64,000 nucleotides of DNA from Spongilla lacustris (taxonomy: Eukaryota; Porifera; Demospongiae; Spongillida; Spongillidae), in NCBI GenBank assembly GCA_949361645.1, contig OX442416.1, positions 3,092,146 through 3,156,145 on the forward strand. The letters are read 5' to 3'. How positions within the stretch are numbered: the stretch's first letter is position 1; each line of letters starts with the position of its first letter. Position numbers and translations under genes: made by a program. Of the stretch, positions 43,365 through 55,400 are shown one piece after another. A model generated the notes under the pieces. It saw nothing but the letters and a program-made list of their open reading frames with translations, made no database searches and had not been told where the DNA came from.

Positions 43365-46300
43365 GCAACCTTGACACCAAACTAAGCAATGTTCTGGGAA
43401 TCCTGCACCACAATACCATCTTCTGAGGTCTGTGTCACACATCTGTGCATGTGTCATGGTCGTGACCCACCCTCTCTGAGGACCGTGGCTATGTCGCACC
43501 TGTGATAGTGACAAAGTGCAACCTTGACACCAAACTAAGCGATGTTCTGGGAATCCTGCACCACAATACCATCTCCTGAGGTCTGTGTCACACATCTGTG
43601 CATGTGTCATGGTTGTGACCCACCCCCTCCGAGGACCGTGGCCATGTCACTCCTGTGAGTGTGACAGGGTGACCAAACTAAGCGATGTTCTGGGAATCCT
43701 GCATCACAATAGCATCTCCTGAGGTCTGTGTCACACATCTGTGCATGTGTCATGGTCGTGACCCACCCCCTTTGAGAACCGTGGCTATGTCGCACCTGTG
43801 AGAGTGACAAAGTGCAACCTTGACACCAAACTAAGCAATGTTCTGGGAATCCTGCACCACAATAGCATCTACTGAGGTCTGTGTCACACATCTGTGCATG
43901 TGTCATGGTCGTGACCTACCCCCTCTGAGGACCGTGGCTATGTTGCACCTGTGAGAGTGACAAAGTGCAACCTTGACACCAAACTAAGCGATGTTCCGGG
44001 AATCCTGCACCACAATAGCATCTCCTGATGTCTGTGTCACACATCTGTGCATGTGTCATGGTCGTGACCCACCCCCTCTGAGGACCGTGGCTATGTCGCA
44101 CCTGTGAGAGTGACAAAGTGCAACCTTGTCACCAAACTAAGTGATGTTCTGGGAATCTAGCACCATAATAGCATCTACTGAGGTCTGTGTCACACATCTG
44201 TGCATGTGTTATGGTCGTGACCCATCCCCTCTGAGGACCGTGGCTATGTCGCACCTTTGAGTGTGACAAAGTGCAACCTTGTCACCAAACTAAGCGATGT
44301 TCTGGGAATCCTGCATCGTACAATAGCATCTCCTGAGGTCTGTGTCACATATCTGTGCATGTGTCATGGTCATGACCCACCCCCTCTGAGGACCGTTGCT
44401 ATGTCGCACCTTTGAGTGTGACAAAGTGCAACCTTGTCACCAAACTAAGCGATGTTCTGGGAATCCTGCATCACAATACCATCTCCTGAGGTCTGTGTCA
44501 CACATCTGTGCATGTGTCATGGTTGTGACCCACCCCCTCTGAGGACCGTGGCCATGTCACTCCTGTGAGTGTGACAGGGTGACCAAACTAAGCGATGTTG
44601 TGGGAATCCTGCATAACAATAGCATCTCCTGAGGTCTGTGTCACACATCTGTGCATGTGTCATGGTCGTGACCCACCCCCTTTGAGAACCGTGGCTATGT
44701 CGCACCTGTGAGAGTAACAAAGTGCAACCTTGACACCAAACTAAGCAATTTTCTGGGAATCCTGCAGCACAATAGCATCTACTGAGGTCTGTGTCACACA
44801 TCTGTGCATGTGTCATGGTCGTGACCCACCCCCTCTGAGGACCGTGGCTATGTCGCACCTGTGATAGTGACAAAGTGCAACCTTGTGACCAAACTAAGCG
44901 ATGTTCTGGGAATCTTGCACCACAATAGCATCTAATGAGGTCTGTGTCACACATCTGTGCATGTGTCATGGTCGTGACCCACCCCCTTTGAGAACCGTGG
45001 CTATGTCGCACCTGTGAGAGTGACAAAGTGCAACCTTGTCACCAAACTAAGCAATGTTCTGGGAATCTTGCACCACAATAGCATCTACTGAGGTCTGTGT
45101 CACACATCTGTGCATGTGTCATGGTCGTGACCCACCCCCTTTGAGAACCGTGGCTATGTCGCACCTGTGAGAGTGACAAAGTGCAACCTTGACACCAAAC
45201 TAAGCAATGTTCTGGGAATCCTGCACCACAATAGCATCTACTGAGGTCTGTGTCACACATCTGTGCATGTGTCATGATCGTGACCCACCCCCTTTGAGAA
45301 CCGTGGCTATGTCGCACCTGTGAGAGTGACAAAGTGCCACCTTGACACCAAACTAAGCAATGTTCCGGGAATCCTGCACCACAATAGCATCTACTGAGGT
45401 CTGTGTCACACATCTGTGCATGTGTTATGGTCGTGACCTACCCCCTCTGAGGACCGTGGCTATGTCGCACCTGTGAGAGTGACAAAGTGCAACCTTGACA
45501 CCAAACTAAGCAATGTTCTGGGAATCCTGTACCACAATAGCATCTCCTGAGGTCTGTGTCACACATCTGTGCATGTGTTATGGTTGTGACCCACCCCCTC
45601 TGAGGACCGTGGCTATGTCGCACCTTTGAGTGTGACAAAGTGCAACCTTGTCACCAAACTAAGCAATGTTCCGGGAATCCTGCACCACAATAGCATCTAC
45701 TGAGGTCTGTGTCACACATCTGTGCATGTGTTATGGTCGTGACCCACCCCCTCTGAGGACCGTGGCTATGTCGCACCTGTGAGAGTGACAAAGTGCAACC
45801 TTGACACCAAACTAAGCGATGTTCTGGGAATCCTGCACCACAATAGCATCTCCTGAGGTCTGTGTCACACATCTGTGCATGTGTTATGGTTGTGACCCAC
45901 CCCCTCTGAGGACCGTGGCTATGTCGCACCTTTGAGTGTGACAAAGTGCAACCTTGTCACCAAACTAAGCAATGTTCTGGGAATCCTGCATCACAATAGC
46001 ATCTCCTGAGGTCTGTGTCACATATCTGTGCATGTGTAATGGTCGTGACACACCCCCTAAGAGAACCGTGGCTATGTCGCACCTGTGATAGTGACAAAGT
46101 GCAACCTTGTCACCAAACTAAGCAATGTTTGGAGAATCTAGCACCACAATAGCATCTACTGAGGTCTGTGTCACACATCTGTGCATGTGTCATGGTCGTG
46201 ACCCACTCCCTTTGAGAACCGTGGCTATGTCGCACCTGTGAGAGTGACAAAGTGCAACCTTGTCACCAAACTATGCGATGTTCTGGGAATCCCGCACCAC

Positions 46301-46635
46301 AATAACATCTCCTGAGGTCTGTGTCATACATCTGTGCATGTGTCATGGTTGTGACCCACCCCCTCTGAGGACTGTGGCCATGTCACACCTGTGAGTGTGA
46401 CAGGGTGACCAAACTAAGCAATGTTCTGAGAATCCTGCAACACAATAGCATCTCCTGAGGTCTGTGTCACACATCTGTGTATGTGGCATGGTTTTGACCT
46501 GCCCCCTGTGAGGACCGTGGCTATGTCGCACCTGTGATAGTGACAAAGTGCAACCTTGTGACCAAACTAAGCGATGTTCTGGGAATCCTGCACCACAATA
46601 GCATCTCCTGAGATCTGTGTTACACATATGTGGAT
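43365..46635 (-). repeat. Satellite array, left, 153-bp unit (about 21 copies)
   Basis: Units begin gcaaccttgacaccaaacta and contain tctgggaatcctgcac, gtgcatgtgtcatggtcgtg and ggaccgtggctatgtcgcac. Successive starts at 43365, 43518 and 43967 show the 153-bp step, with some shorter units where a roughly 10-bp segment near the start is missing. 153 nt is 51 codons, so minus-strand frames stay open across several units (44517-45026 for 169 codons, 45039-45413). Most frames start and stop inside units, so I treat them as satellite, not gene. Confidence 0.95.
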
Positions 46636-46639
46636 TTTT

Positions 46640-47640
46640 TTCAGCATGTGTAAGCTGAGGTCTTTATACACGCATTTCCAGTCAAGTTAACAAGGCCCTT
46701 CAAAACACAACATTTACTAGGTGTTGGATGAAACCTGTTTTGCAGGCTCTTGCTGCAACACCTTTGCATTTTATGCTGAAGGGTAAGCCACACATAAATA
46801 CAGATACTGTGCCCACTTGCATATAATAATCATACAGCAGCAATGGATGCACAGAGCTTCACTTCCGTTCAGAAGGCATTTGTCAGTCTTATGAATGAAC
46901 TTGAACCATGTTGTTTTCATCCGTGCTATATGCCACAATGTAGCATGTGCTGCAAAATTAGAAAGCATACTCTCTTAACTGTGGTTTGCAAATTGACTGT
47001 GTCGATGGAATAATAGCAGTGCTTGATGTATACTGTTACCTGATAAAAGTTCATCAAGCACTGCTATTATTCCATGATCAGAAGTTATTCATAATAATAC
47101 ATCCTTGTCAAGAAATGTTTAGGATTAGTTTATGGCAAGTAGCAAACAACTTTATGAAAGAACTCGATACAACTGAAGATATAATGGCTACATGCTGTTC
47201 ACAGGTCAAAAAACCCTGCATTGTATGTATTGTATATAATGCATCATTTAAAAGCAGGTGGTGCATGATTATTCAATTTGGACTGTGATCTCATGCAGTG
47301 CTGATGGTCAACCAGTGGAAATTAAAATACTAAACACTGCTTTACTGTTGTACTCAAAGGTACTGCATGCAATTATAAATGCAAGCTAATATGGAGATAT
47401 CACATAATGTGGCCTGCATGTCACCAGCCATTGATTTGTATTGCAATATAGTTCAATTCACAGAAATTTAATTTAATTAAAAGGAATTTTGCAGCAATCT
47501 TAACATTTCCTTGGCTTACAATTCCGCACATTCAAGTTCTAAGTAAAGCCATCTCTTAAAGTTATATGCACTCCTGGTGAATAATAGTGTTTTTTCATAT
47601 CAATACATAAAAATGCACCTATTTTAACATTAAATGAGAA
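46640..47640. other. Central core between opposed satellite arrays
   Basis: About 1 kb of non-satellite, AT-rich sequence, the hinge of the inverted arrays. It contains a short perfect hairpin (47005-47075). The open frames on both strands lack motifs. No transposase recognised. Confidence 0.6.
47005..47075. repeat. 24-bp perfect-stem hairpin
   Basis: atggaataatagcagtgctt, continuing gatg, at 47005-47028 is exactly mirrored at 47052-47075 with a 23-nt loop. It lies near the symmetry centre of the opposed arrays. Confidence 0.9.
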
Positions 47641-50600
47641 GCTATTGTGGTGCAGGATTACCAGAACAATGCTTAGTTTGGTCACCCTGACACACTCACG
47701 GTGTGACATAGCCACGGTCCTCAGAGGGGGTGGGTCACAACCATGGCACATGCACAGATGTGACAGAGACCTCAGGTTATGCTAGTGTGGTGCAGGATTC
47801 CCAGAACATCGCTTAGTTTGGTCACATGGTTACACTTGTCACTCTCATAGGTGGGACCTAGCCACGGTCCTCAGAGGGGGCGGGTCACAACCATGGCACA
47901 TGCACAGATGTGTGGCAGAGACCTCAGGTGATGCTAGTGTGGTGCAAGATTCCCAGAACATCGCTTAGTTTGATCACAAGGTAGCACTTGTCACTGTCAC
48001 TGGTGGGACCTAGCCACGGTCCTCAGTGGGGGCGGGTCACAACCATGGCACATGCACAGATGTGACAGAGACCTCAGGTTATGCTAGTGTCGTGCAGGAT
48101 TCCCAGAACATCGCTTAGTTTGGTCACAAGGTAGCACTTGTCAATCTCACAGGTGGGACCTAGCCACGGTCCTCAGTGGGGGCGGGTCACAACCATGGCA
48201 CATGCACATATGTGTGACACAAACCTCAGGTGATGATACTGTGGTGCAAGATTCCCAGAACATCGCTTAGTTTGGTCACAAGGTTACACTTGTCACTCTC
48301 ATAGGTGGGACCTAGCCACGGTCCTCAGAGGGGGCAAGTCACAACCATGACAAATGAACAGATGTGTGACACAGACCTCAAGTGATGCTACTGTGGTGCA
48401 AGATTCCCAGAACATCGCTTAGTTTGATCACAAGGTAGCACTTGTCACTGTCACTGGTGGGACCTAGCCACGGTCCTCAGTGGGGGCGGGTCACAACCAT
48501 GGCACATGCACAGATGTGTGACACAGACCTCATGTGATGCTACTGTGATGCAAGATTCCCAGAACATCGCTTAGTTTGGTCACAAGATTACACTTGTCAC
48601 TCTCATAGGTGGGACCTAGCCACGGTCCTCAGAGGGGGCGGGTCACAACCATGACACATGCACAGATGTGTGGCAGAGACCTCAGGTGATGCTACTGTGG
48701 TGCAAGATTCCCAGAACATTGCTTAGTTTGGTCACAAGGTTACACTTGTCACTCACACAGGTGGGACCTAGCCACGGTCCTCAGTGGGGGCGGGTCACAA
48801 CCATGGCACATGCACAGATGTGTGACAGAGACCTCAGGTGATGCTATTATGGTGCAGGATTCCCAGAACATCGCTTAGTTTGGTCACAAGGTAGCACTTG
48901 TCACTCTCACAGGTTGGACCTAGCCACGGTCCTCAGTGGGGGCGGGTCACAACCATGGCACATGCACAGATGTGTGACACAGACCTCAGGTGATGCTATT
49001 GTGGTGCAGGATTCCCAGAACATCGCTTAGTTTGGTCACAAAGTTACACTTGTCACTCTCATAGGTGGGACCTAGCCACGGTCCTCAGAGGGGGTGAGTC
49101 ACAACCATGGCACATGCACAGATGTGTGGCAGAGACCTCAGGTGATGCTACTGTGGTGCAGGATTCCCAGAACATCACTTAGTTTGGTCACATGGTTACA
49201 CTTGTCACTCTCACAGGTAGGATCTAGCTACGGTCCTCAGTGGGGGCGAGTCACAACCATGGCACATGCACAGATGTGTGGCAGAGACCTCAGGTGATGC
49301 TAGTGTGGTGCAAGATTCCCAGAACATCGCTTAGTTTGATCACAAGGTAGCACTTGTCACTGTCACTGGTGGGACCTAGCCACGGTCCTCAGTGGGGGCG
49401 GGTCACAACCATGGCACATGCACAGATGTGTGACACAGACCTCAGGTGATGCTACTGTGATGCAAGATTCCCAGAACATCGCTTAGTTTGGTCACAAGAT
49501 TACACTTGTCACTCTCATAGGTGGGACCTAGCCACGGTCCTCAGAGGGGGCGGGTCACAACCATGACACATGCACAGATGTGTGGCAGAGACCTCAGGTG
49601 ATGCTACTGTGGTGCAAGATTCCCAGAACATTGCTTAGTTTGGTCACAAGGTTACACTTGTTACTCACACAGGTGGGACCTAGCCACGGTCCTCAGTGGG
49701 GGCGGGTCACAACCATGGCACATGCACAGATGTGTGACACAGACCTCAGGTGATGCTATTATGGTGCAGGATTCCCAGAACATCGCTTAGTTTGGTCACA
49801 AGGTAGCACTTGTCACTCTCACAGGTTGGACCGAGCCACGGTCCTCAATGGGGGCGGGTCACAACCATGGCACATGCACAGATGTGTGACACAGACCTCA
49901 GGTGATGCTATTGTGGTGCAGGATTCCCAGAACATCGCTTAGTTTGGTCACAAAGTTACACTTGTCACTCTCATAGGTGGGACCTAGCCACGGTCCTCAG
50001 AGAGGGTGAGTCACAACCATGGCACATGCACAGATGTGTGGCAGAGACCTCAGGTGATGCTACTGTGGTGCAGGATTCCCAGAACATCACTTAGTTTGGT
50101 CACATGGTTACACTTGTCACTCTCATAGGTGGGATCTAGCTACGGTCCTCAGTGGGGGCGGGTCACAACCATGGCACATGCACAGATGTGTGACACAGAC
50201 CTCGGGTGATGCTACTGTGGTGCAGGATTCCCAGAACATCGCTTAGTTTGGTCACAAGGTAGCACTTGTCACTGTCACAGGTGAGACCTAGCCACGGTCC
50301 TCAGTGGGGGCGGGTCACAACCATGGCACATGCACAGATGTGTGACACAGACCTCAGGTGATGCTACTGTGGTGCAGGATTCCCAGAACATCGCTTAGTT
50401 TGGTCACAAGGTAGCACTTGTCACTCTCACAGGTTGGACCTAGCCACGGTCCTCAGTGGGGGCGGGTCACAACCATGGCACATGCACAGATGTGTGACAC
50501 AGACCTCAGGTGATGCTACTTTGGTGCAGGATTCCCAGAACATCGCTTAGTTTGGTCACAAGGTTACACTTGTCACTCTCATAGGTGGGACCTAGCCACG

Positions 50601-50960
50601 GTCCTCAGTGGGGGCGGGTCACAACCATGGCACATGCACAGATGTGTGACACAGACCTCAGGTGATGCTACTGTGGTGCAAGATTCCCAGAACATCGCTT
50701 AGTTTGGTCACAAGGTTACACTTGTCACTCTCATAGGTGGGACCTAGCCATGGTCCTCAGTGGGGGCGGTTCACAACCATGGCACATGCACAGATGTGTG
50801 ACACAGACCTCAGGTGATGCTATTGTGGTGCAGGATTCCCAGAACATCGCTTAGTTTGGTCACAAGGTTACACTTGTCACTCTCACAGGTGGGACCTAGC
50901 CACGGTCCTCAGTGGGGGCGGGTCAAGACTATGGTACATGTGACACAGACCTATGGAGAT
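47640..50960 (+). repeat. Satellite array, right, inverted (about 22 copies)
   Basis: The same family in reverse orientation: aggattcccagaacatcgct, tagtttggtcacaagg, tagccacggtcctcagtggg, accatggcacatgcacagat. Units are mostly 151-153 bp. A six-unit block of about 912 bp repeats: the variant tttgatcacaaggtagcac occurs at about 47970, 48425 and 49337, and the units after the second and third correspond one to one. The last unit (50930-51000) is degenerate. Confidence 0.95.
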
Positions 50961-51340
50961 GCTATTGCGGCGCAGGATTACTAGAATATCGCTTATTTGG
51001 TTCAGGATAGAAGACGGATTACTAGACCATCGCATCGTTCAAATGAGATCAATAAATGATTTCATTGCGATCCGAGCCGCACGGGATGTTTTTGCGATAA
51101 TTGGTGTGGAATGTGGTGCTGGGGAATGTGGTGCCAGCTTCCAAGCAGTGGGCTTGTATTAAAAAAAAATTCGTAACAGACTTATACACAGCTATAGCCA
51201 TAAAACCCCAACTTCCGGCGAAACGCGGACTACATGTAACTAATGACATTCATTGCTGGGTTTCCAATCTATGTATCAAATATCTATGGTACAACAATGA
51301 TACTTGACCCGTAATTGCCAGTAGTTCATCGATGTGGTGC

Positions 51341-52112
51341 TGTCATACAACGGATGGTCCCCCCAATTATTGGTCCCCCCGGACCATCCATGGCAACTGC
51401 AGATGGTCCCCCCGGACTATCCGTGGCGCTGTGAACGGTCCCCCTAGGACCATCCATGGTGCCATAGATGGTCTCCCTCTGCCACAGATGGTCAGCCCCC
51501 CGATTAGATTGGGGAGGGCATTTAATTTGTAGCGATCTAAAACAAGCATCCACTTATCATGCATGCATGCGCAGCGCATTAATGATGCGCGAAGCTAGCT
51601 ATCGTATACTGATTGTATGCTGCATAAACTGCCAGCAGACACATACCAATACTACACGTTACATACATGTAACTGTCTCAAAATGGTTAGCTGTAAATTG
51701 ATTATCTTAAGTTAAGCTTGATGCATGTCGTTGCAAATGGTATCTCTCCGTCCGATACTGCCCTCAGTTGGAAGTTTTATCTAGAGCATTGAGCGTAACG
51801 TAACGAAGGAAATCTGTGCACGCATGAAGAGTTGTATGTCATCGAATTTGTCTCGAAACTATATTCCTTTTTGCTGATATACTCGCTACTCATTTTAAGA
51901 ACAGCTCTCTGCCTCGAGAAATATGGGCACGGATATGTTTCTGAATCTTACGTTTTATGGTCAGCTCGAAAAGGTTGACATATTAAAGGGGGACCATATG
52001 TAGCAGAGGAAGACCATGGGTGGTGACCATGGATGGTCCGGGGGGGACCGTCTGTACAACCGTGGACGGTCCGGTCGGACCGGTTATAGCCCGGACCATT
52101 TACGGCGTGACA
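51341..52112. mobile_element. Ginger-like element, GTGC duplication (772 bp)
   Basis: The ends are tgtcatac and gcgtgaca. GTGC is duplicated at 51337-51340 and 52113-52116, and the unoccupied GTGC is kept in unit 1 at 41029-41032. Near both ends there are many gatggtccccccggaccatc-like palindromic blocks, the same style as ggtccccccggaccc in the 14597-15781 element. No transposase. The two elements look like members of one class of non-autonomous transposon. Confidence 0.87.
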
Positions 52113-52424
52113 GTGCGTGATTGAGAAAATATCCCTTACACTTGAAACTATATCCTATGACGAAAGGATTATACACAGCGATGGGATCTGGTGTGATGAT
52201 AGACAACATTTAGGCGTGGTTGCTGCATCAATTTTACATAACTGCAAAGGGTAGACGCCGTCACTTGCACACCTTGCAGCGTTAACTACTAATGGATGTT
52301 GACATTTCAAATGGCTATCTCCCTTGCCTTGCAGACCAATACACGCTCAGAGCCATTTGTGTGGTCTGCTTTCAGGACAAAGATACTGCGCTCAACAAAT
52401 GTTTCGTTCATACCTGCATGGAAC

Positions 52425-52432
52425 TATAAAAG
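52425..52432 (+). promoter_or_regulatory. TATA box of K9
   Basis: tataaaag, 52-59 bp before the start. The sequence from here to the start is identical or nearly so to K8. Confidence 0.82.
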
Positions 52433-52483
52433 CGGTGAAGCTGTAGGTCTATCTCACTTCCAACTGAATAGACGACGAAAGAA

Positions 52484-53206
52484 ATGAAGTTCATGGTTAC
52501 AACCGTTATTCTGCTACTGGGAATAGCCACGTTTGCAACTTCTCTACAAATCAAACACAAGAAAGTATCACATCATGAATCAATGAAGGAACGATCGTAC
52601 GAAGTGACTGAAAAGCCATCTTACGAAAAGCCATCTTATGAAGTGACTGAAAAGCCATCTTATGAAAAGCCATCTTATGAAGTGCCATCTTATGAAGTGC
52701 CATCTTATGAAGTGCCATCTTATGAAGTGCCATCTTATGAAGTGCCATCTTATGAAGAGCCATCTTATGAAGTGACTGAAAAGCCATCTTTAGAAAAGCC
52801 ATCTTATGAAGTGCCATCTTATGAAAAGCCATCTTATAAAAAGCCATCTTATGAAGTGACTGAAAAGCCATCTTATGAAGTGCCATCTTACGAAGTGCCA
52901 TCTTATGAAGTGCCATCTTATGAAAAGCCATCTTATGAAAAGCCATCTTATGAAGTGCCATCTTATGAAGAGCCATCTTATGAAGTGCCATCTTATGAAA
53001 AGCCATCTTATGAAAAGCCATCTTATGAAGTGCCATCTTATGAAAAGCCATCCTATGAAGTGACTGAAAAGCCATCTTATGAAAAACCATCTTACGAAGT
53101 GCCATCTTATGAAGTGCCATCTTATGAAAAGCCATCTTATGAAGTGCCATCATATGAAGTTGGGTTAAAGCACAGAGAGAGGACCTACAATGCCCACTCT
53201 AAGTAA
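52484..53206 (+). CDS. K9: secreted pentapeptide-repeat KPSYE/VPSYE protein
   Basis: Predicted 240 residues. The first 68 or so residues, including the signal peptide and LQIKHKKVSHHESMKERSYE, equal those of K8. The two then differ in the order and number of PSYEV, PSYEK and EVTEKPSY units. One unit reads KPSLEKPS (Tyr to Leu) and another PSYKKPSY. The C-terminus EVGLKHRERTYNAHSK is identical to K8. A 66-bp intron (53203-53268) gives Lys-Lys-Glu-stop. AATAAA at 53462-53467. Unit shuffling between otherwise identical ends points to unequal exchange or slippage after the segmental duplication. Confidence 0.9.
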   Translation: MKFMVTTVILLLGIATFATSLQIKHKKVSHHESMKERSYEVTEKPSYEKPSYEVTEKPSYEKPSYEVPSYEVPSYEVPSYEVPSYEVPSYEEPSYEVTEKPSLEKPSYEVPSYEKPSYKKPSYEVTEKPSYEVPSYEVPSYEVPSYEKPSYEKPSYEVPSYEEPSYEVPSYEKPSYEKPSYEVPSYEKPSYEVTEKPSYEKPSYEVPSYEVPSYEKPSYEVPSYEVGLKHRERTYNAHSK

Positions 53207-53461
53207 GTTATTTTAGTGCTAGCCTAGCCGCGATATTGATTTTACATGACATTGTTCGTTTTATGCAGGAAGGAGTAGGCCCCAATGACGAAGAGAATAC
53301 CGATCGAGTTAAAATGCTACAAGTGAACAATTGATACGTATTCAGTACTGTAATGCTGAAAGCTATATACTGATTATTAATAATTATATCACCTCTGCAA
53401 GAGACTTGGTACAAAGGGGCTGCATGGTACCCAATGTATTTGAACGTATACAAGTAGAGAT

Positions 53462-53467
53462 AATAAA
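53462..53467 (+). terminator. Polyadenylation signal of K9
   Basis: AATAAA in the same context as after K8. Confidence 0.5.
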
Positions 53468-53565
53468 TAGAGGGATTGGAAACTCATCACATGAGCCATT
53501 CAATGCAATGGTATGCCCGCGGGCTATGTGTACTATATTAAGTGCGAATCACACTTCCAAACCTT

Positions 53566-54240
53566 TGTTCAGTTGTTTGTTTAGCTAAACTTGTATAGAT
53601 TTTAAACCCTAGCTAGGCGTTAATTAGGTGTTAATTATGTAGCTTCCAATCCCTCTTGGGTACTACTACTATGTAGGATTTTAAGTGTCATAAATGCGAT
53701 TAGCAAAACAACCGATCCCACTATTGCCAATGTATACCGTAGAATCCATTGGACTTTAACGAGCGTATTTTGAAGAGCCGTTAAGTGCCCAGTGTTTCAA
53801 TACTAGCGTCACGCAATGTGCAAGTGACTGTGTAACAGGATAGCGACGGATACAATATCCTAACTCCCCTTATAGGTTAGGCTGTGGTGTTTAAGTTTTA
53901 TTAGTACTAGTATACGCTATAAGTACGAACGATCGATTAGCTATAAGATGTGACATTCAATCCAGCAGCAATCCTTGCAAAACCGACCGCAACAGGCGAA
54001 TAAGGTTGTGCGTGGGTATACGCATTGCGTTTCTGATGCATGAGAGCGATCTTTCTTAACATGTCTATCTATCGCTAGCCGAAAACTGCATAATGTACAT
54101 ATACATGTCACAACAAAGCCAACGCTTTATGCGAGACTATACGCTATAAAACTACATGTGTATTTTAATTACGGAGCGATTGAACTCATCTATGTGTGTG
54201 CATATGCAGTACTAAATTCACCACTCAAAATACGATCATT
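53566..54240. other. Unique intergenic sequence, nothing recognised
   Basis: No open frame, repeat or motif that I can support. Confidence 0.5.
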
Positions 54241-54615
54241 ATGTACGTGTGTTACAATAATCATACTTGGACCGTAATCACCAGTGGTTCATGGACGTAG
54301 CGATTGAAATGTTGAGATCCCTTACTCTCGTACCCATACCTATGACGTAAGGATTATCACGTACGATACACATACGATAACATGGGCATAGTTGCTGCAT
54401 GCGCATGCAATTTTACATATCTCAGTGCAAAGAGTAGACGTTTTCAAGATCCATATACTTGTACACATTGCAGCGTTAACTACTAATAGATGTTGACATT
54501 TCAAATGGCTATCTCCCTAGCCTTGCAGACCACATACTCGATCAGAGCCACTTGTGTAGTCTGCTTTCAGGACAAGGATACTGCGCTCAAAAAACATTTC
54601 GTTCATAACAGGAAC

Positions 54616-54960
54616 TATAAAAGCGGTGAAGCGTTTGCAACATCTCTACAAATCAAACACAAGAAAGTATCACATTATGAATCAACGAAGTAACGATCAT
54701 CAACGCGATACTGATGTTACATGACATTATTCTTTTTACGCATGAAGGAGTAGGCCCCAATGACGAAGAGAATACCGATCGAGTTATTATAATAACATGC
54801 TATCAGTGATCGAACAAATGCAATACGTATTACTTAGTATAATGCTGCAAGCCATATATTGGTTATTAATAATTATATCACATGTTTAATTAATGCCTCA
54901 TGCAAGAGACTTGTTACAAAGGTGCTGCATGGTACCCAGTGTATCGGAACCTATATGTAC
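54616..54960 (+). pseudogene. K10: relic of a K8/K9-type gene
   Basis: The promoter is well preserved, with tataaaag at 54616-54623. The next about 100 bp, including the start codon and most of the signal peptide, is deleted, joining ggtgaagc directly to gtttgcaacatctctacaaa. A few codons follow (QIKHKKVSHYESTK), then a nonsense TAA where K8 has GAA. The whole repeat body is gone, joining to the intron and 3' flank (ttacatgacatt, taggccccaatgacg). It cannot encode a family protein. Confidence 0.88.
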
Positions 54961-54996
54961 GACTGATTGGATAGACAGGCTACATGCACGTCCACG

Positions 54997-55021
54997 GAAT
55001 GGAACGGAACGGAACGGAACT
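54997..55021. repeat. (GGAAC)n short tandem repeat
   Basis: About five ggaac/ggaat units. Confidence 0.85.
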
Positions 55022-55069
55022 AAGGACTAAAAGACGGAACACAGGGAACGCGCGTGTTCGCACCAGGGT

Positions 55070-55400
55070 TGCCGCGATATATCGCGGTTAACGATAAATT
55101 TGAAGTACCGCTGTTACGGTTAACCGCGGTTATTTATAACCTTCACCGCGGTTATAGTATGCAATATTTTACGGAGCGGATAATTATAATAGCCTTGCTT
55201 GCAGTTAACCTAGAAGCTTGGAGATCTGCTGGAGATATATGTGCTTACTTAGGCACGAAGGCCATGCATCTTTTCTTTCATATGTCTGAAGTTATTAATT
55301 TGGCAACAGTAAAATGCACTTTCTGAAGGAGCGGTTAAATCAGGAATGGCTAAATAATTTTTAGCCATAAAGTATTTCACGTTCTTTCCACCATGCACAT
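55070..55400. repeat. Third, diverged ccgcggttaa repeat fragment
   Basis: ccgcgatatatcgcggttaa and caccgcggttatagtatgca match motifs in the 16.6 and 31.5 kb repeats. The following atgcatcttttctttcat segment also matches. The fragment is truncated at a T run (55418-55440). Confidence 0.6.

Larger units (their letters stand above)
51285..53565 (+). repeat. Segmental duplication unit 2 (carries K9)
   Basis: Direct copy of 40985-42545 plus the 772-bp Ginger-like insertion. Similarity stops after cttccaaacctttg. Confidence 0.9.

Noticed and set aside
46986..47288. A 100-codon frame in the satellite core as a transposase
   Set aside because: It crosses the perfect hairpin, lacks catalytic motifs and has a composition like random AT-rich DNA.
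43365..50960. CRISPR-like array
   Set aside because: Units are 153 bp and fully repetitive with no unique spacers. The context is eukaryotic. This is satellite DNA.
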